From the NCBI RefSeq assembly GCF_902810445.1, contig NZ_LR778175.1, positions 1,383,001 through 1,447,000 on the forward strand: a stretch of DNA of 64,000 bases. The letters run 5' to 3'. Position numbers and translations under genes: made by a program. This document shows, piece by piece, positions 28,203-36,916 of this stretch. Under the pieces are notes generated by a model, which made no database searches, was not told the DNA's origin, and saw nothing but the letters and a program-made list of their open reading frames with translations. This stretch comes from Candidatus Nitrosacidococcus tergens. Lineage in GTDB: Bacteria > Pseudomonadota > Gammaproteobacteria > Nitrosococcales > Nitrosococcaceae. Each line of letters opens with the position of its first letter. Positions within the stretch are counted from its first letter, which is position 1.

Positions 28203-30110
28203 TTAAAATCCAAACATATGATCTAAGCTAAACTGGGTACCTTGTGCATTGATTAACCCATGATAGCCAAACAAACGGCACGTGGCATCTCGCACAATAA
28301 TATAAGCTTTTGCACCTGCTGCTGCCCTCTCCTGTGCATCAAATACATCATCATAGTACCAAAGCAAAGAACCACTACAAGGGATCGTGAGTTGCTTTCT
28401 AGCCACTTCCATTCCTTTTTGATTATGGAGAACAACTTGAGTATGAGAGTAAGGATGCCAAGGGGTGGAGGCTGGATAAATCAAATGGCAAAAAGTTCGG
28501 GTGGAATCCCTACCCAATCGCAAAAATAAACGAGTAGTCAACCCCGGCGGCGATCCAGTATAAGACTGAGGTTCATTTTTATAGGTCAACACAGTATTAA
28601 AAATATGGCTACCAAAGCTGGTATCAGCACCCCATAAATGTTCCCGATCTTCATAGCGAAATAGCCCATGAAGCCAGCCATCGGCTTCCATGCCTGCCTC
28701 AAAATCATAGACTAATTCTAAATGCCCGTAGTCATGGGGGAGTTGAGTTTCTGTCAATAAGGTATCTAAATCAAAGGCAACACTTTGGCTGCGGGGGATA
28801 TTGCCAAAATAATGACTAGCCATCACTTGCCCCAAACCATCATAGGCAATGAGTTTAATAGGAAGTGATTGCTGTCCGGTTGCCATAGGAGTGGGCATTA
28901 CTAGAGTTTTCCAGCGACTTATTGGCAAAATAGGTGCAGGTAAAATATAGCCTTTACCAAGCCAAGGCATGCTGCGGGAAATTTGCTGATCAGCAACCAA
29001 ATCCACCCGCTCCACATTCACGTGGGCAATTCGCCTGCTGTGGTCAGTGATGATTTCATAGCGAGGGCGAACAAAATATTTCCCTGCCTGAATTTCCAAC
29101 TGCTGGGGCCAAGTGGCATGGGGCAATAAATCTGCTACTTTTAAAGGATAAGTGGCAAAAGGGGCGATGGGCTGTTCTAACCATGCAATCTCTTCAGTGC
29201 CCATCAAGTTTAGCCCGATTTCTCCCGCAGGGATAGGACACGGCTGACTATTTTGAATCCATAAAATCACAGACTCCCCTGCTTTAGGGGCAGGCAATCC
29301 AGCATACCGATCCGCCGGCCAAGCATTGGCATCATGAGTAGAGGAGATAATATTAGCGTGATCGTCATAAATATCTAAGGCATATTTCACCACATCATGG
29401 CCAGCCACATTTATAACATGAATAAAAAGACTGCCAGTGAAATCCGGAAGTTTAAACCGCCGTTTCACCTCTTGGCTATCAATGGTAATGGTATGCACTG
29501 AATCGGAAAGCAAGGTTTGCCATTGGGCAAGAGATTTGCCAGATTCATCAAATAAGATACACCAAAGACTCGCTTTTTTGGCGCCATAGCCTGCCCAATA
29601 ATTAGCAGTAGTCAAACGAGTGTGAAGATTTTGGCTTTCTCGAAATAATACAAAGTTAGTGGCAAAATTAAGGGGATCCAGATACTGCTGAGAATTGGCA
29701 ATCATCTGATCAGCAAGGCGTAAAATATCCAAGGTAAACAAAGGCATTTTAGGAGGAAGCAAAGACTGGATTTGCCATTGAAACACCCCAGAATCAAACA
29801 CGGCTAAAAATAAAGCGGCACGGGGATAATGGGGCAACGCCGTAATAGGTTCCGTAACATAACCGAGCACCGTTTGCCCAATTGCTTCGGTTTTTTGTAC
29901 CAAGATGGCAGCAATGTTGAGCTGGGCTACCTTATACAAAGCGACAAAACTTTGGAATTGATTCAAAGGATCATAAACCACTATGGATTTTTCTTGCGCA
30001 AGTAATTCAAGCAACCGATGGGCTTTTTGAGCAGCCAAAGGATGGCCGAGGGCTTTAACTAAACTTTGCCCTCCTTGGATTTGATGAAATGTATCAATAG
30101 CTAATGGCAC
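28203..30110 (-). CDS. Large soluble protein of unknown function in the glycosyltransferase region
   Basis: I do not recognise this 635-residue protein. The first ~170 residues alternate hydrophobic strands and helices (SIVVYDPLNQFQSFVALYK, AALFLAVFDSG), like a Rossmann-type fold. The rest is rich in beta strands, Trp and Tyr (RRFKLPDFTGSLFIHVINVA, DYGHLELVYDFEAGMEADGW, FCHLIYPASTPWHPYS), like beta-sandwich modules. No signal peptide or membrane helix is apparent, so it is probably cytoplasmic. It lies between a GT9 gene (21 bases) and a Sel1-repeat gene (10 bases), all co-directional, which points to surface-glycan work. Base composition is visibly more GC-rich than its neighbours. Carbohydrate binding or modification is only a guess. 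Confidence 0.8.
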   Translation of the reverse strand: MPLAIDTFHQIQGGQSLVKALGHPLAAQKAHRLLELLAQEKSIVVYDPLNQFQSFVALYKVAQLNIAAILVQKTEAIGQTVLGYVTEPITALPHYPRAALFLAVFDSGVFQWQIQSLLPPKMPLFTLDILRLADQMIANSQQYLDPLNFATNFVLFRESQNLHTRLTTANYWAGYGAKKASLWCILFDESGKSLAQWQTLLSDSVHTITIDSQEVKRRFKLPDFTGSLFIHVINVAGHDVVKYALDIYDDHANIISSTHDANAWPADRYAGLPAPKAGESVILWIQNSQPCPIPAGEIGLNLMGTEEIAWLEQPIAPFATYPLKVADLLPHATWPQQLEIQAGKYFVRPRYEIITDHSRRIAHVNVERVDLVADQQISRSMPWLGKGYILPAPILPISRWKTLVMPTPMATGQQSLPIKLIAYDGLGQVMASHYFGNIPRSQSVAFDLDTLLTETQLPHDYGHLELVYDFEAGMEADGWLHGLFRYEDREHLWGADTSFGSHIFNTVLTYKNEPQSYTGSPPGLTTRLFLRLGRDSTRTFCHLIYPASTPWHPYSHTQVVLHNQKGMEVARKQLTIPCSGSLLWYYDDVFDAQERAAAGAKAYIIVRDATCRLFGYHGLINAQGTQFSLDHMFGF

Positions 30111-30120
30111 AGAAAAAAAG

Positions 30121-30588
30121 CTAACGGCCTTGTAAGTAACTATGTAGTGCCTTGAGTAAATTCTCAGGCTGACTCATACGAGAATTATACTGAGCCTCTG
30201 CAAATCCTTGATCGGCCGCTTTTTGATACCAATACATAGCTTGTTTATCATTTTGAGCCACACCTTGGCCATTGTCATACATATTTCCTAAATTATATTG
30301 AGCCTCTGCTAATCCTTGCTCTGCTGCCTTTTGATACCAATACACCGCTTGTTGATAATCTTGAGCTACGCTTTGACCTAATCTATACATATTTCCTAGA
30401 TTAAATTGGGCTGAAGCATCGCCTTGCTCAGCTAAATATTTAAATAACTTAAAAGCAGCCTTATAATCTTTACTATTATAGGCTTTTCGTGCAGCATCAA
30501 AATCTGTTTGTGCATCTGCCCAACTGAGTTGGCAAAAGAGAGATAATCCACTAAGTAAAAAGAGGGTAATAATTAATTTTTTTATCAT
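30121..30588 (-). CDS. Sel1-repeat secreted protein, short paralogue A
   Basis: This is a 155-residue exported protein: signal peptide (1-24, ending QLSWA), a TPR-like pair (FDAARKAYNSKDYKAAFKLF), then Sel1-type repeats with the pattern AQYNLGNMYDNGQGVAQNDK. Sel1 repeats are alpha-solenoids that mediate protein contacts. The end (SRMSQPENLLKALHSYLQGR) matches the tails of the two upstream paralogues. The segment that precedes this tail in them is missing: the last Sel1 unit breaks at AEAQYN and joins the tail directly. It is therefore probably an internally deleted copy. It is the third of three tandem paralogues. Confidence 0.85.
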   Translation of the reverse strand: MIKKLIITLFLLSGLSLFCQLSWADAQTDFDAARKAYNSKDYKAAFKLFKYLAEQGDASAQFNLGNMYRLGQSVAQDYQQAVYWYQKAAEQGLAEAQYNLGNMYDNGQGVAQNDKQAMYWYQKAADQGFAEAQYNSRMSQPENLLKALHSYLQGR

Positions 30589-30712
30589 AGTAAGTATGGT
30601 TTTTTATAGTTAATCTTAAGGTAAGAATATAAATTTTAAAAAAAAAATTAAAGTCTAAATCCTTTTTATTTCAAAGAGGTTTTGAATTGGGGTAGTTTAT
30701 AAAATTATTGAT

Positions 30713-31582
30713 CTATTTTAAATAAATGAGCGGATGGGAATGTTCTTGTAAATACTCATTTAAGGCAAATAATAAGTGTCCGGGCTGACTCATTTGCTTA
30801 CTTAGACTTTGTCCTGCGGTACGTTCTTCTTGTGTCATTTGCTGGCTTAGAATGTCTCGCGCCTCTTTTGCGTTGTTATCCTTGGTGGCAGCTATATTGC
30901 TTAACGCATAAGCCACTACATTATTTTTCACCACCCCTTGCCCTAGGGCATATCGCAACCCTAAATTATATTGCGCTAAGGTATTGCCTTGTTCAGCAGC
31001 TTTTTGGTACCAGTACACCGCTTGCTTATAGTTTTGAGCAACCCCTTGCCCATCGTTGTACATATTTCCTAAATTATTTTGCGCTAAAGCATTACCTTGC
31101 TTGGCAGCTTCTTGATACCAATGAGCCGCTTGTTCATAGTTCTGAATCACGCCTTGACCGTTGCTATATCTTGCTCCCAAATTATATTGCGCTAAAGTAT
31201 TGCCTTGATCAGCAGCTTTTTGATACCAGTACACCGCTTGTTCGTAATCCTGAATTACCCCTTGGCCATTGTCATACATATTCCCCAGATTAAATTGCGC
31301 TAAAGTATTGCCTTGCTCGGCAGCCTTTTGATACCAATAGGCTGCTTGTTCATCATCTTGCGTTACCCCTTGACCATTGGTATACATGACTCCTAAATTA
31401 TATTGAGCAATAGCATGACCTTGATTTGCTAATTCTTTAAGTAAACTAAAGGCAATTCTGTAATCTTTGCGATTATAGGCAGCGTTTGCTGCTCTAAAAT
31501 TTGTATTGGTATCTGCCCAATCTATTGGACTAAAAAACAGGGATCCACTCAGAAAAAAAGAAATAAAAATGAATCTTTTCAT
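30713..31582 (-). CDS. Sel1-repeat secreted protein, paralogue B
   Basis: This is a 289-residue exported protein with a signal peptide (1-24, ending PIDWA) and about five Sel1 repeats (each near 36 residues, pattern A-x-x-N-L-G-x-M-Y-x-x-G-x-G-V). A capping segment (NNVVAYALSNIAA) and a tail containing MSQPGHLLFALNEYLQEH follow. Consecutive repeats are so alike (QKAAEQGNTLAQYNLG and close variants) that the array probably expanded recently by unequal recombination. It sits between paralogues C (upstream) and A (downstream) on the same strand. Function is unknown; periplasmic scaffolding or a host/phage-contact role would fit the family. Confidence 0.88.
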   Translation of the reverse strand: MKRFIFISFFLSGSLFFSPIDWADTNTNFRAANAAYNRKDYRIAFSLLKELANQGHAIAQYNLGVMYTNGQGVTQDDEQAAYWYQKAAEQGNTLAQFNLGNMYDNGQGVIQDYEQAVYWYQKAADQGNTLAQYNLGARYSNGQGVIQNYEQAAHWYQEAAKQGNALAQNNLGNMYNDGQGVAQNYKQAVYWYQKAAEQGNTLAQYNLGLRYALGQGVVKNNVVAYALSNIAATKDNNAKEARDILSQQMTQEERTAGQSLSKQMSQPGHLLFALNEYLQEHSHPLIYLK

Positions 31583-31744
31583 GGTATTTCAAATAATTTT
31601 TTAGTAATAGATTTGGGTGTAAAGAGACAAACTTTAGAGGAAAATCCATAGAGCAGCCTCTCTTTATTTCAAAGAAATTATAAAATAGAGGGGCTATAAA
31701 ATAACTGATTAATTTTAAATCAATGAGAGAACAAAAAAGCAACG

Positions 31745-32485
31745 CTAGGAATGTTTTTTTAAATATTCATGTAGGGCAGATAATAAATTTCCGGGCTGAC
31801 TCATCTGATCGCTAAGTTTTCGCCCAGCCGTGAGTTCATCCCAGCTTAATCGCTTGCTAATTGCTTTTTGGGCCTTCCTTGCTTTGCTATTACTAATTGC
31901 AGCGACACGAACTAAAGCATAAGCGACTACCCTATTTTTGGGTGTACCATAACCTCGGTAATACATCACGCCCAAATTATACTGGGCATCAGTTAGACCT
32001 TGCTCAGCGGCCTTTTGATACCAGTAGACTGCTTGTTTATCATCTTGGGTAGTGCTGATACCATTGGCATACAATACGCCTAAGTTAAATTGAGCATCTG
32101 CTAATCCCTGTTTAGCCGCTTTTTGATACCAGTAGGCAGCTTGCATGTCATCTTGAAGAATACCAATGCCATTGAGATACATTACCCCTAAATTATTTTG
32201 AGCAGAGGCATGTCCTTGCTCGGCAGCCTTTTGGTACCAATACACGGCTTTTTTATCATCTTGGGCAGCACCAATACCGTTGTGATACATCACCCCTAAA
32301 TTATTCTGTGCTCCCGGATCCCCTTGGTTTGCTAATTTTGTAAGTAAATTAAACGCTGTTTCATAATCTTTATGATCATAGGCGGCGACTGCTGCATCAA
32401 ATTCTGCACTGGTATCTGCCCAGTTAAGTTGAGGGAGAAGAAATAATCCAATAAATAGCAAAGGGAGGAGTGGGAGTTTTTTCAT
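31745..32485 (-). CDS. Sel1-repeat secreted protein, paralogue C
   Basis: This is a 246-residue exported Sel1-repeat protein. I start it at the ATG at 32485 (MKKLPLLPLLFIGLFLLPQL, a clean signal peptide) rather than at an ATG 15 codons upstream, which would prepend a non-signal-like stretch. Four Sel1 units follow (AQNNLGVMYHNGIGAAQDDK and variants), then NRVVAYALVRVAAISNS and the shared tail MSQPGNLLSALHEYLKKHS. It is the first of three tandem paralogues. The region downstream of its stop resembles the one downstream of paralogue B, so the duplication unit included flanking DNA. A palindrome lies about 120 bases upstream at 32602-32630. Confidence 0.86.
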   Translation of the reverse strand: MKKLPLLPLLFIGLFLLPQLNWADTSAEFDAAVAAYDHKDYETAFNLLTKLANQGDPGAQNNLGVMYHNGIGAAQDDKKAVYWYQKAAEQGHASAQNNLGVMYLNGIGILQDDMQAAYWYQKAAKQGLADAQFNLGVLYANGISTTQDDKQAVYWYQKAAEQGLTDAQYNLGVMYYRGYGTPKNRVVAYALVRVAAISNSKARKAQKAISKRLSWDELTAGRKLSDQMSQPGNLLSALHEYLKKHS

Positions 32486-32601
32486 GAGAATAAATAAAAC
32501 AGTTTCTCTTAAGATAATCAACATCGCCATTGAATTTTAATAATGATTTAGAATTCAAACGTGAAAATATATTTTGTAATATATCTATTGTTTTAAATAT
32601 A

Positions 32602-32630
32602 AATTAATATGATCAATTATCATATTAATT
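32602..32630. repeat. Perfect 12-bp palindrome in the divergent Sel1/PEP-CTERM intergenic region
   Basis: AATTAATATGAT (32602-32613) and its exact complement (32619-32630) flank a five-base centre. The whole 250-base region between the divergent Sel1 and PEP-CTERM genes is extremely AT-rich. The palindrome could be an operator or a cruciform-prone site. Confidence 0.6.
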
Positions 32631-32783
32631 ATATATAAAAAATTACTTTATCTTTTTTAGAAATTTCCTATAATAGATTTTTATAAAAATAATTTTTTTC
32701 ACATAATTTAAAAAAACCATCATATATAACACTATTCAAAAAACTAATTTTTATTTCCATCTTAGTTTAAAGGCTAATAATAT

Positions 32784-33422
32784 ATGATTAAATTCTTATT
32801 AAGGTTGATTGTAGGTGGATTGGCGACGATCAACATAGCTCAAGCCGATATCATTTATCATTGGGTACCTAGTGCACCACTCACCACTAAAGGAGATGTA
32901 TGGATTACTGGTGGGGAAATTACTATCTCTGATGATATATTTGGAACAACTCTTGATGATGGCTATCTTATCGGATCTTCTACTCCACCAATATCTTTTT
33001 CAATTGATTTATCTAGTACTAATATGGGCGACAGTATTGTCAGTGGAGATGCTAGTAGCTTAGTTTTTCCTTACACTACAGACGTACCCCTTCAAGATGC
33101 TGCTCTTGTAGTAAGTAATCTTAATTTTGGTGCAGAGATCATACCTGTTATCCCTCCTAGTACGTCTTCTGCCACTCCTCCTCTCATTGGAATATCAATG
33201 ATCAATAATGTTGATGATCCAGAGTATTCTTTTTTAATTAGTCCAATTTTAACAACTGAGGGTAGTATGGAGGGCATGGCTGTTGTAATTGAATACCCTG
33301 ATGGATCATCATTTAGCGGTGGATCCTTTGGTTATTTTGCTGTGCCTGAACCCAGTACTTTACTGTTATTTAGTTTAGGTTTTTTTGGGTTTATTACCTT
33401 ATTAAAGCAAAAATCTATTTAG
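32784..33422 (+). CDS. PEP-CTERM sorting-domain surface protein, small
   Basis: This is a 212-residue exported protein: signal peptide (1-21, ending INIAQA), a Ser/Thr/Pro-rich beta region without recognisable domains, and a C-terminal PEP-CTERM signal (VPEPSTLLLFSLGFFGFITL, then KQK). It is the second exosortase substrate in the window. No exosortase gene is adjacent, so sorting must use one encoded elsewhere. It is flanked by divergent Sel1 genes and a convergent O-antigen ligase-like gene, with a stem-loop between the two stops. Confidence 0.88.
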   Translation: MIKFLLRLIVGGLATINIAQADIIYHWVPSAPLTTKGDVWITGGEITISDDIFGTTLDDGYLIGSSTPPISFSIDLSSTNMGDSIVSGDASSLVFPYTTDVPLQDAALVVSNLNFGAEIIPVIPPSTSSATPPLIGISMINNVDDPEYSFLISPILTTEGSMEGMAVVIEYPDGSSFSGGSFGYFAVPEPSTLLLFSLGFFGFITLLKQKSI

Positions 33423-33437
33423 GTTATTATTCTAAAT

Positions 33438-33478
33438 TCTCTAGGTATTGTATTTTAACCCTAGGAAATACCTAGAGA
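33438..33478. terminator. Stem-loop between convergent PEP-CTERM and O-antigen ligase genes
   Basis: A perfect 12-bp stem (33438-33449 with 33467-33478) with a 17-base loop fills most of the 57 bases between the two convergent stops. There is no clear T-run on either side, so termination is inferred from position. Confidence 0.5.
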
Positions 33479-33479
33479 G

Positions 33480-34784
33480 TTAGTCTAGATTACTTGCTGC
33501 TTTTGAGGCCTTAGGTGCAATTTTTGCTAAGGTTAAGGCAATAAGCCACCAAGTGGTAGAAGACCAATAGCTACCATAGAAAGCCATATGCGCATCTAGC
33601 GGAAACACAGCAACTAATACTGTAATTGCCCAAGGAATTACATTAGGATATTGGTCAGGCGGTACTTTTTTCATATAACGCCAAAACAGCCAGCCAAATA
33701 AGAAATAACCCATTATCCCAATCAGACCTACTTCTGTACTTATTTCAAGCAAGATGGAGTGAGGATGGGTGGAGCAGCCATAAATGGGCTGAGAGGCTTC
33801 GTAAATATTAATATTTTTAGGATTTTTGTCAGCATATTTCTTGCATGCTTCACGAAATCCTCTTACCCCAGTGCCATTTAGCCAGTGATCTTTGCTGATT
33901 GCATAGGCAGTATTCCATAAAGGGAGGCGGTAAGAAGTGGCTAGATTAATTGCTTGATAGTCTCTAGTAAAAAGACCTAATGTCTGAGCTATTCTTTGGG
34001 AAAAAGGACTATAGAGTAAAATAATAGGAATAAGTAATATAATTCCTATCCCAATAACTGATAAATGCTTCTTCCAATTCTGCCAAAACCCCATTTTAAA
34101 GCAATATACTCCATAAAAAATACTCGCTATACTAAGCATAATCCATGCTACCCGTCGACCAGTGAATAGAATGACTAATACAAGTAATAATGCAAGAATC
34201 CAAATTAGCCACTGATAAGGTATATAGCGACGTAGTCCCTCAAAATATAGGGGAGAAAATACTGCCAATATGTGTCCAAGGCGAAGTTTAGGATAAAATA
34301 CTCCACTAATATTGCCCTCATCTAAAGGATAACCAAATAGATTTCTTCCTAAGACAAGCTGAACTATCCCATCTATAGCACAAAATCCAGCTACAAGAGT
34401 AATAGCGATCAGCAGTTTATTTTGCATATCTGTTTCTCTCCCCACTTGAAAAATCACAATTCCAGATAAAAAATAGAGCAGGAAAGTAAATCCTGCATGC
34501 AGGGTAGGGACTGGGGTTATTGAATCAGGAAGAGAAAATAGAATAGGCAGCCAGATACAAAGGAAAAGGAAAATCAAGGGGTGATAAGCAGAATCAGCTA
34601 AAATCCTGCTAGGCTGTCGTATAAGCTGATATAGTCCTAAAATAGCCATAACGACAATGGGTTGCATGGCAGCTGCATTAGTAGTCAGTAAGGGAGGAAA
34701 GATAAAAACAAAAAACCAACTATAGTGATTTAACCATTGAAGAAAGATACAAAAATACTCTGCTCCCTTCAATACTATATTCAC
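33480..34784 (-). CDS. O-antigen ligase/polymerase-like membrane protein (Wzy_C family)
   Basis: This multi-pass inner-membrane protein (435 codons including the stop) has about eleven hydrophobic segments and a large loop between residues 270 and 340. The loop contains SYRLPLWNTAYAISKDHWLNGTGVRGF and the conserved H of CSTHPHSILLEISTEVGLIG (given here as separate blocks: SYRLPLWNTAYAISKD, HWLNGTGVRGF, THPHSILLEISTEVGL). This arrangement is typical of O-antigen ligase (WaaL) and related Wzy_C polymerases. I start at the GTG at 34784, which overlaps the upstream GT9 stop as GTGA and has AAGGGAAG six bases before it; the GTG two codons earlier is too close to that site. It is last in a speE-GT4-GT9-ligase run. 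Confidence 0.85.
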   Translation of the reverse strand: MNIVLKGAEYFCIFLQWLNHYSWFFVFIFPPLLTTNAAAMQPIVVMAILGLYQLIRQPSRILADSAYHPLIFLFLCIWLPILFSLPDSITPVPTLHAGFTFLLYFLSGIVIFQVGRETDMQNKLLIAITLVAGFCAIDGIVQLVLGRNLFGYPLDEGNISGVFYPKLRLGHILAVFSPLYFEGLRRYIPYQWLIWILALLLVLVILFTGRRVAWIMLSIASIFYGVYCFKMGFWQNWKKHLSVIGIGIILLIPIILLYSPFSQRIAQTLGLFTRDYQAINLATSYRLPLWNTAYAISKDHWLNGTGVRGFREACKKYADKNPKNINIYEASQPIYGCSTHPHSILLEISTEVGLIGIMGYFLFGWLFWRYMKKVPPDQYPNVIPWAITVLVAVFPLDAHMAFYGSYWSSTTWWLIALTLAKIAPKASKAASNLD

Positions 34785-35776
34785 GCCCACTTCCCTTTAT
34801 TGTTTTTTAATTGAATAGCTACTTCCTCAGGGAAAATAGCACTCATTCCTCCTTGAGCGTCATTTGGAATAATACAGTGGATATATTGAGTGTGGTGCAA
34901 AGGAGGAGATGCACCGAATAATCCCCAGGCATGGGTATTTACCGCAGCGGCAATATTTAACATGCCCGTATCATTACCAATATAAGCATTACAAGCGGCA
35001 AGTAGTGCTGTTACCTGATCTAAGGGAAATCCAAGAATTTTTTTTTGATGGATATCCTGCTGTTGTAAATTTTTATAAATAGCTTCCCCCATAGATTTTT
35101 CTGATGTACCGCCAATAATAAATACGGTACCTATGTCTTTTTTTAAAAATCGAATCAATTGAATAAAATTTAGCTCTCCCCATTGCTTGTAAGGCTCGCT
35201 ACTTCCAATTCCAAGAGCAATCCATGGCCTAGGTAGATTTTGAAAAGATTGAGCAATTAATTGTTGAGCACTAGGGTTAATAGCTAGTTGTGGTTCGTGT
35301 TCCACTAAAGGGATATGATTGATGGTTAGAAACTTAGTAGCAAGTTTAAGAGGGTGATCTCGGGTTTCTTTTTGAGGTAAGGGATGTAAATAGTTCAAAA
35401 AATATTTTTGTAATCCTCTTCCATAACCTGCCCGTTCGGGAATACCAGAAAGCCAACAGATAAAAGCATAGCGTAAACTGCCGTGTAATATATATACTTT
35501 CTGGAACTGATGTTGCCATAGCAATTTTGTTAGTCGAAATGTTCCTATAAGCCCATCATGTATTCCAGGGTTACGATAAAGCCAAATCACCTGATCGATA
35601 GTATCATCTGCTTTTAATAGTTGATAAGCTTGACTTCGAGGCTTGGTAAGTAAAGTGATTTTCTTATCTGGCGTTGTAGCTGCAATGGCATGGATAATAG
35701 GTAAATGCCAAATCATATCTCCAATCCCCGGCAAGGGCTGGATAATTAAAACAGAACAAGAGTTTATATTTAACAT
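34781..35776 (-). CDS. Glycosyltransferase family 9 (heptosyltransferase-like)
   Basis: This is the third GT9 enzyme of the region, at 331 residues. The N-terminus has LIIQPLPGIGDMIWHLPIIH, with PGIGD taking the place of the usual LG(A/D)xGD loop. IALGIGSSEPYKQWGE sits in the donor region, and ACNAYIGNDTGMLNIAAAVN gives the N-D-T-G motif, with Asn-Ile instead of the common H-x-A-A. The change at the usual histidine hints at a different donor or acceptor from the WaaC/F group. It lies 9 bases downstream of a GT4 gene and overlaps the O-antigen ligase-like gene by four bases. Confidence 0.86.
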   Translation of the reverse strand: MLNINSCSVLIIQPLPGIGDMIWHLPIIHAIAATTPDKKITLLTKPRSQAYQLLKADDTIDQVIWLYRNPGIHDGLIGTFRLTKLLWQHQFQKVYILHGSLRYAFICWLSGIPERAGYGRGLQKYFLNYLHPLPQKETRDHPLKLATKFLTINHIPLVEHEPQLAINPSAQQLIAQSFQNLPRPWIALGIGSSEPYKQWGELNFIQLIRFLKKDIGTVFIIGGTSEKSMGEAIYKNLQQQDIHQKKILGFPLDQVTALLAACNAYIGNDTGMLNIAAAVNTHAWGLFGASPPLHHTQYIHCIIPNDAQGGMSAIFPEEVAIQLKNNKGKWA

Positions 35777-35785
35777 ATCATAATG

Positions 35786-36913
35786 CTAAAAAGAAGAGGG
35801 ATAAAACCCCATATAACATGCTAAGGTTTTATTTATCATAGCTTCAAGACTATACGCTTGGTTTAGCGGAGGCACTCTAGGCGAATTTTTTATAGATGCT
35901 ACAATGCAATCATATAATTTATCTATTTCTCCTAAGGGTATCCGCCCTTGGGGAAAAAGATTTTTTAATATTTCCCCTACACCACCGTGGTCATACCCTA
36001 CTGTAGGAATTCCTAAACTTAGCGCCTCTAAAACAGTGCGCCCAAAAGACTCTGGTTTTTTAGAAAGCGAGAGTACCAAATGAGAATTAGCATATATTTC
36101 TCGCATATCTTTACGGTGCCCGGTAAAGGTTACGCTACTTTCTAGATTTCTCGTTAAGATTTGCTGCTTAATTCTGTGAAAGTATTGTTGGCGATTGGGG
36201 TGAGTATCTCCTACTATCAACCCATGGACTGGATATTGATCTTGAATTAATTTTTCTATCAGTACAATAAAATCTTCATGACCCTTAAGGGGCGTCAATC
36301 GTCCAGGTAAGGTTAAAACTACCTTATCTTGCAGTTGTGGGTATGTATGATACCAATTTTCTAGCCACTGCTGATTGGGTTGATATCCATAGGGGTAATC
36401 TTCTGGATGAATGCCCCGAGGAATAAGCTCAATATTTTCAATTGATACTTTAGGATAATTGGTTCTAATATACTGATAAGCAGTTTCAGATACTGCAATA
36501 ATCTTTTCCCCTTTTACCATAATCGTGCTATAGAGGTTAACTGAATAAAGCCCATGGACGGTAGTGATAAAGTGAGGCTTGAGCGGTTTTTTTATACTTT
36601 TCCAAGCAAACCAAGCAATCCATGCAGGCACTCTAGATCGTGCATGAAGGATGTCTATTTTTTGAGTGCGTAGAAAATTTCGTAGCTTGGGTATGAGGAA
36701 TAAAGCTCGAGGAGACTTGATACCAATAGGCCACGTATAGTGTTCACTACCTTCTGTAGTAAGCTGATCTACTAAACGCCCCCCCCCAGAGATGACCAGA
36801 GAACGATGGCCCTTTTTAACAAGTCCATTAGCAATTTCTAGGGTACCTCTTTCAACACCTCCTGATTCTAAAGCAGGGAGTAACTGAAGTACAGTAAGTC
36901 GCTGAGGTAGCAT
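35786..36913 (-). CDS. Glycosyltransferase family 4
   Basis: This is a 375-residue GT-B enzyme of family 4: LQLLPALESGGVERGTLEIA at the N-terminus (acceptor loop), TLPGRLTPLKGHEDFIVLIE (about 200-220), and KKPESFGRTVLEALSLGIPT (about 295-315), the donor-site E-x7-E region. It is close in type to LPS-core and O-chain mannosyl/glucosyl transferases, but specificity cannot be assigned. It lies three bases downstream of speE and nine bases upstream of the GT9 gene. A polyamine gene therefore leads an apparent glycan operon. Confidence 0.9.
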   Translation of the reverse strand: MLPQRLTVLQLLPALESGGVERGTLEIANGLVKKGHRSLVISGGGRLVDQLTTEGSEHYTWPIGIKSPRALFLIPKLRNFLRTQKIDILHARSRVPAWIAWFAWKSIKKPLKPHFITTVHGLYSVNLYSTIMVKGEKIIAVSETAYQYIRTNYPKVSIENIELIPRGIHPEDYPYGYQPNQQWLENWYHTYPQLQDKVVLTLPGRLTPLKGHEDFIVLIEKLIQDQYPVHGLIVGDTHPNRQQYFHRIKQQILTRNLESSVTFTGHRKDMREIYANSHLVLSLSKKPESFGRTVLEALSLGIPTVGYDHGGVGEILKNLFPQGRIPLGEIDKLYDCIVASIKNSPRVPPLNQAYSLEAMINKTLACYMGFYPSSF

Positions 36914-36916
36914 CTA

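Noticed and set aside
30832..31293. 153-residue plus-strand ORF opposite the Sel1 gene
   Set aside because: It is a shadow of the Sel1 repeat periodicity; the minus strand holds the signal peptide and repeats.
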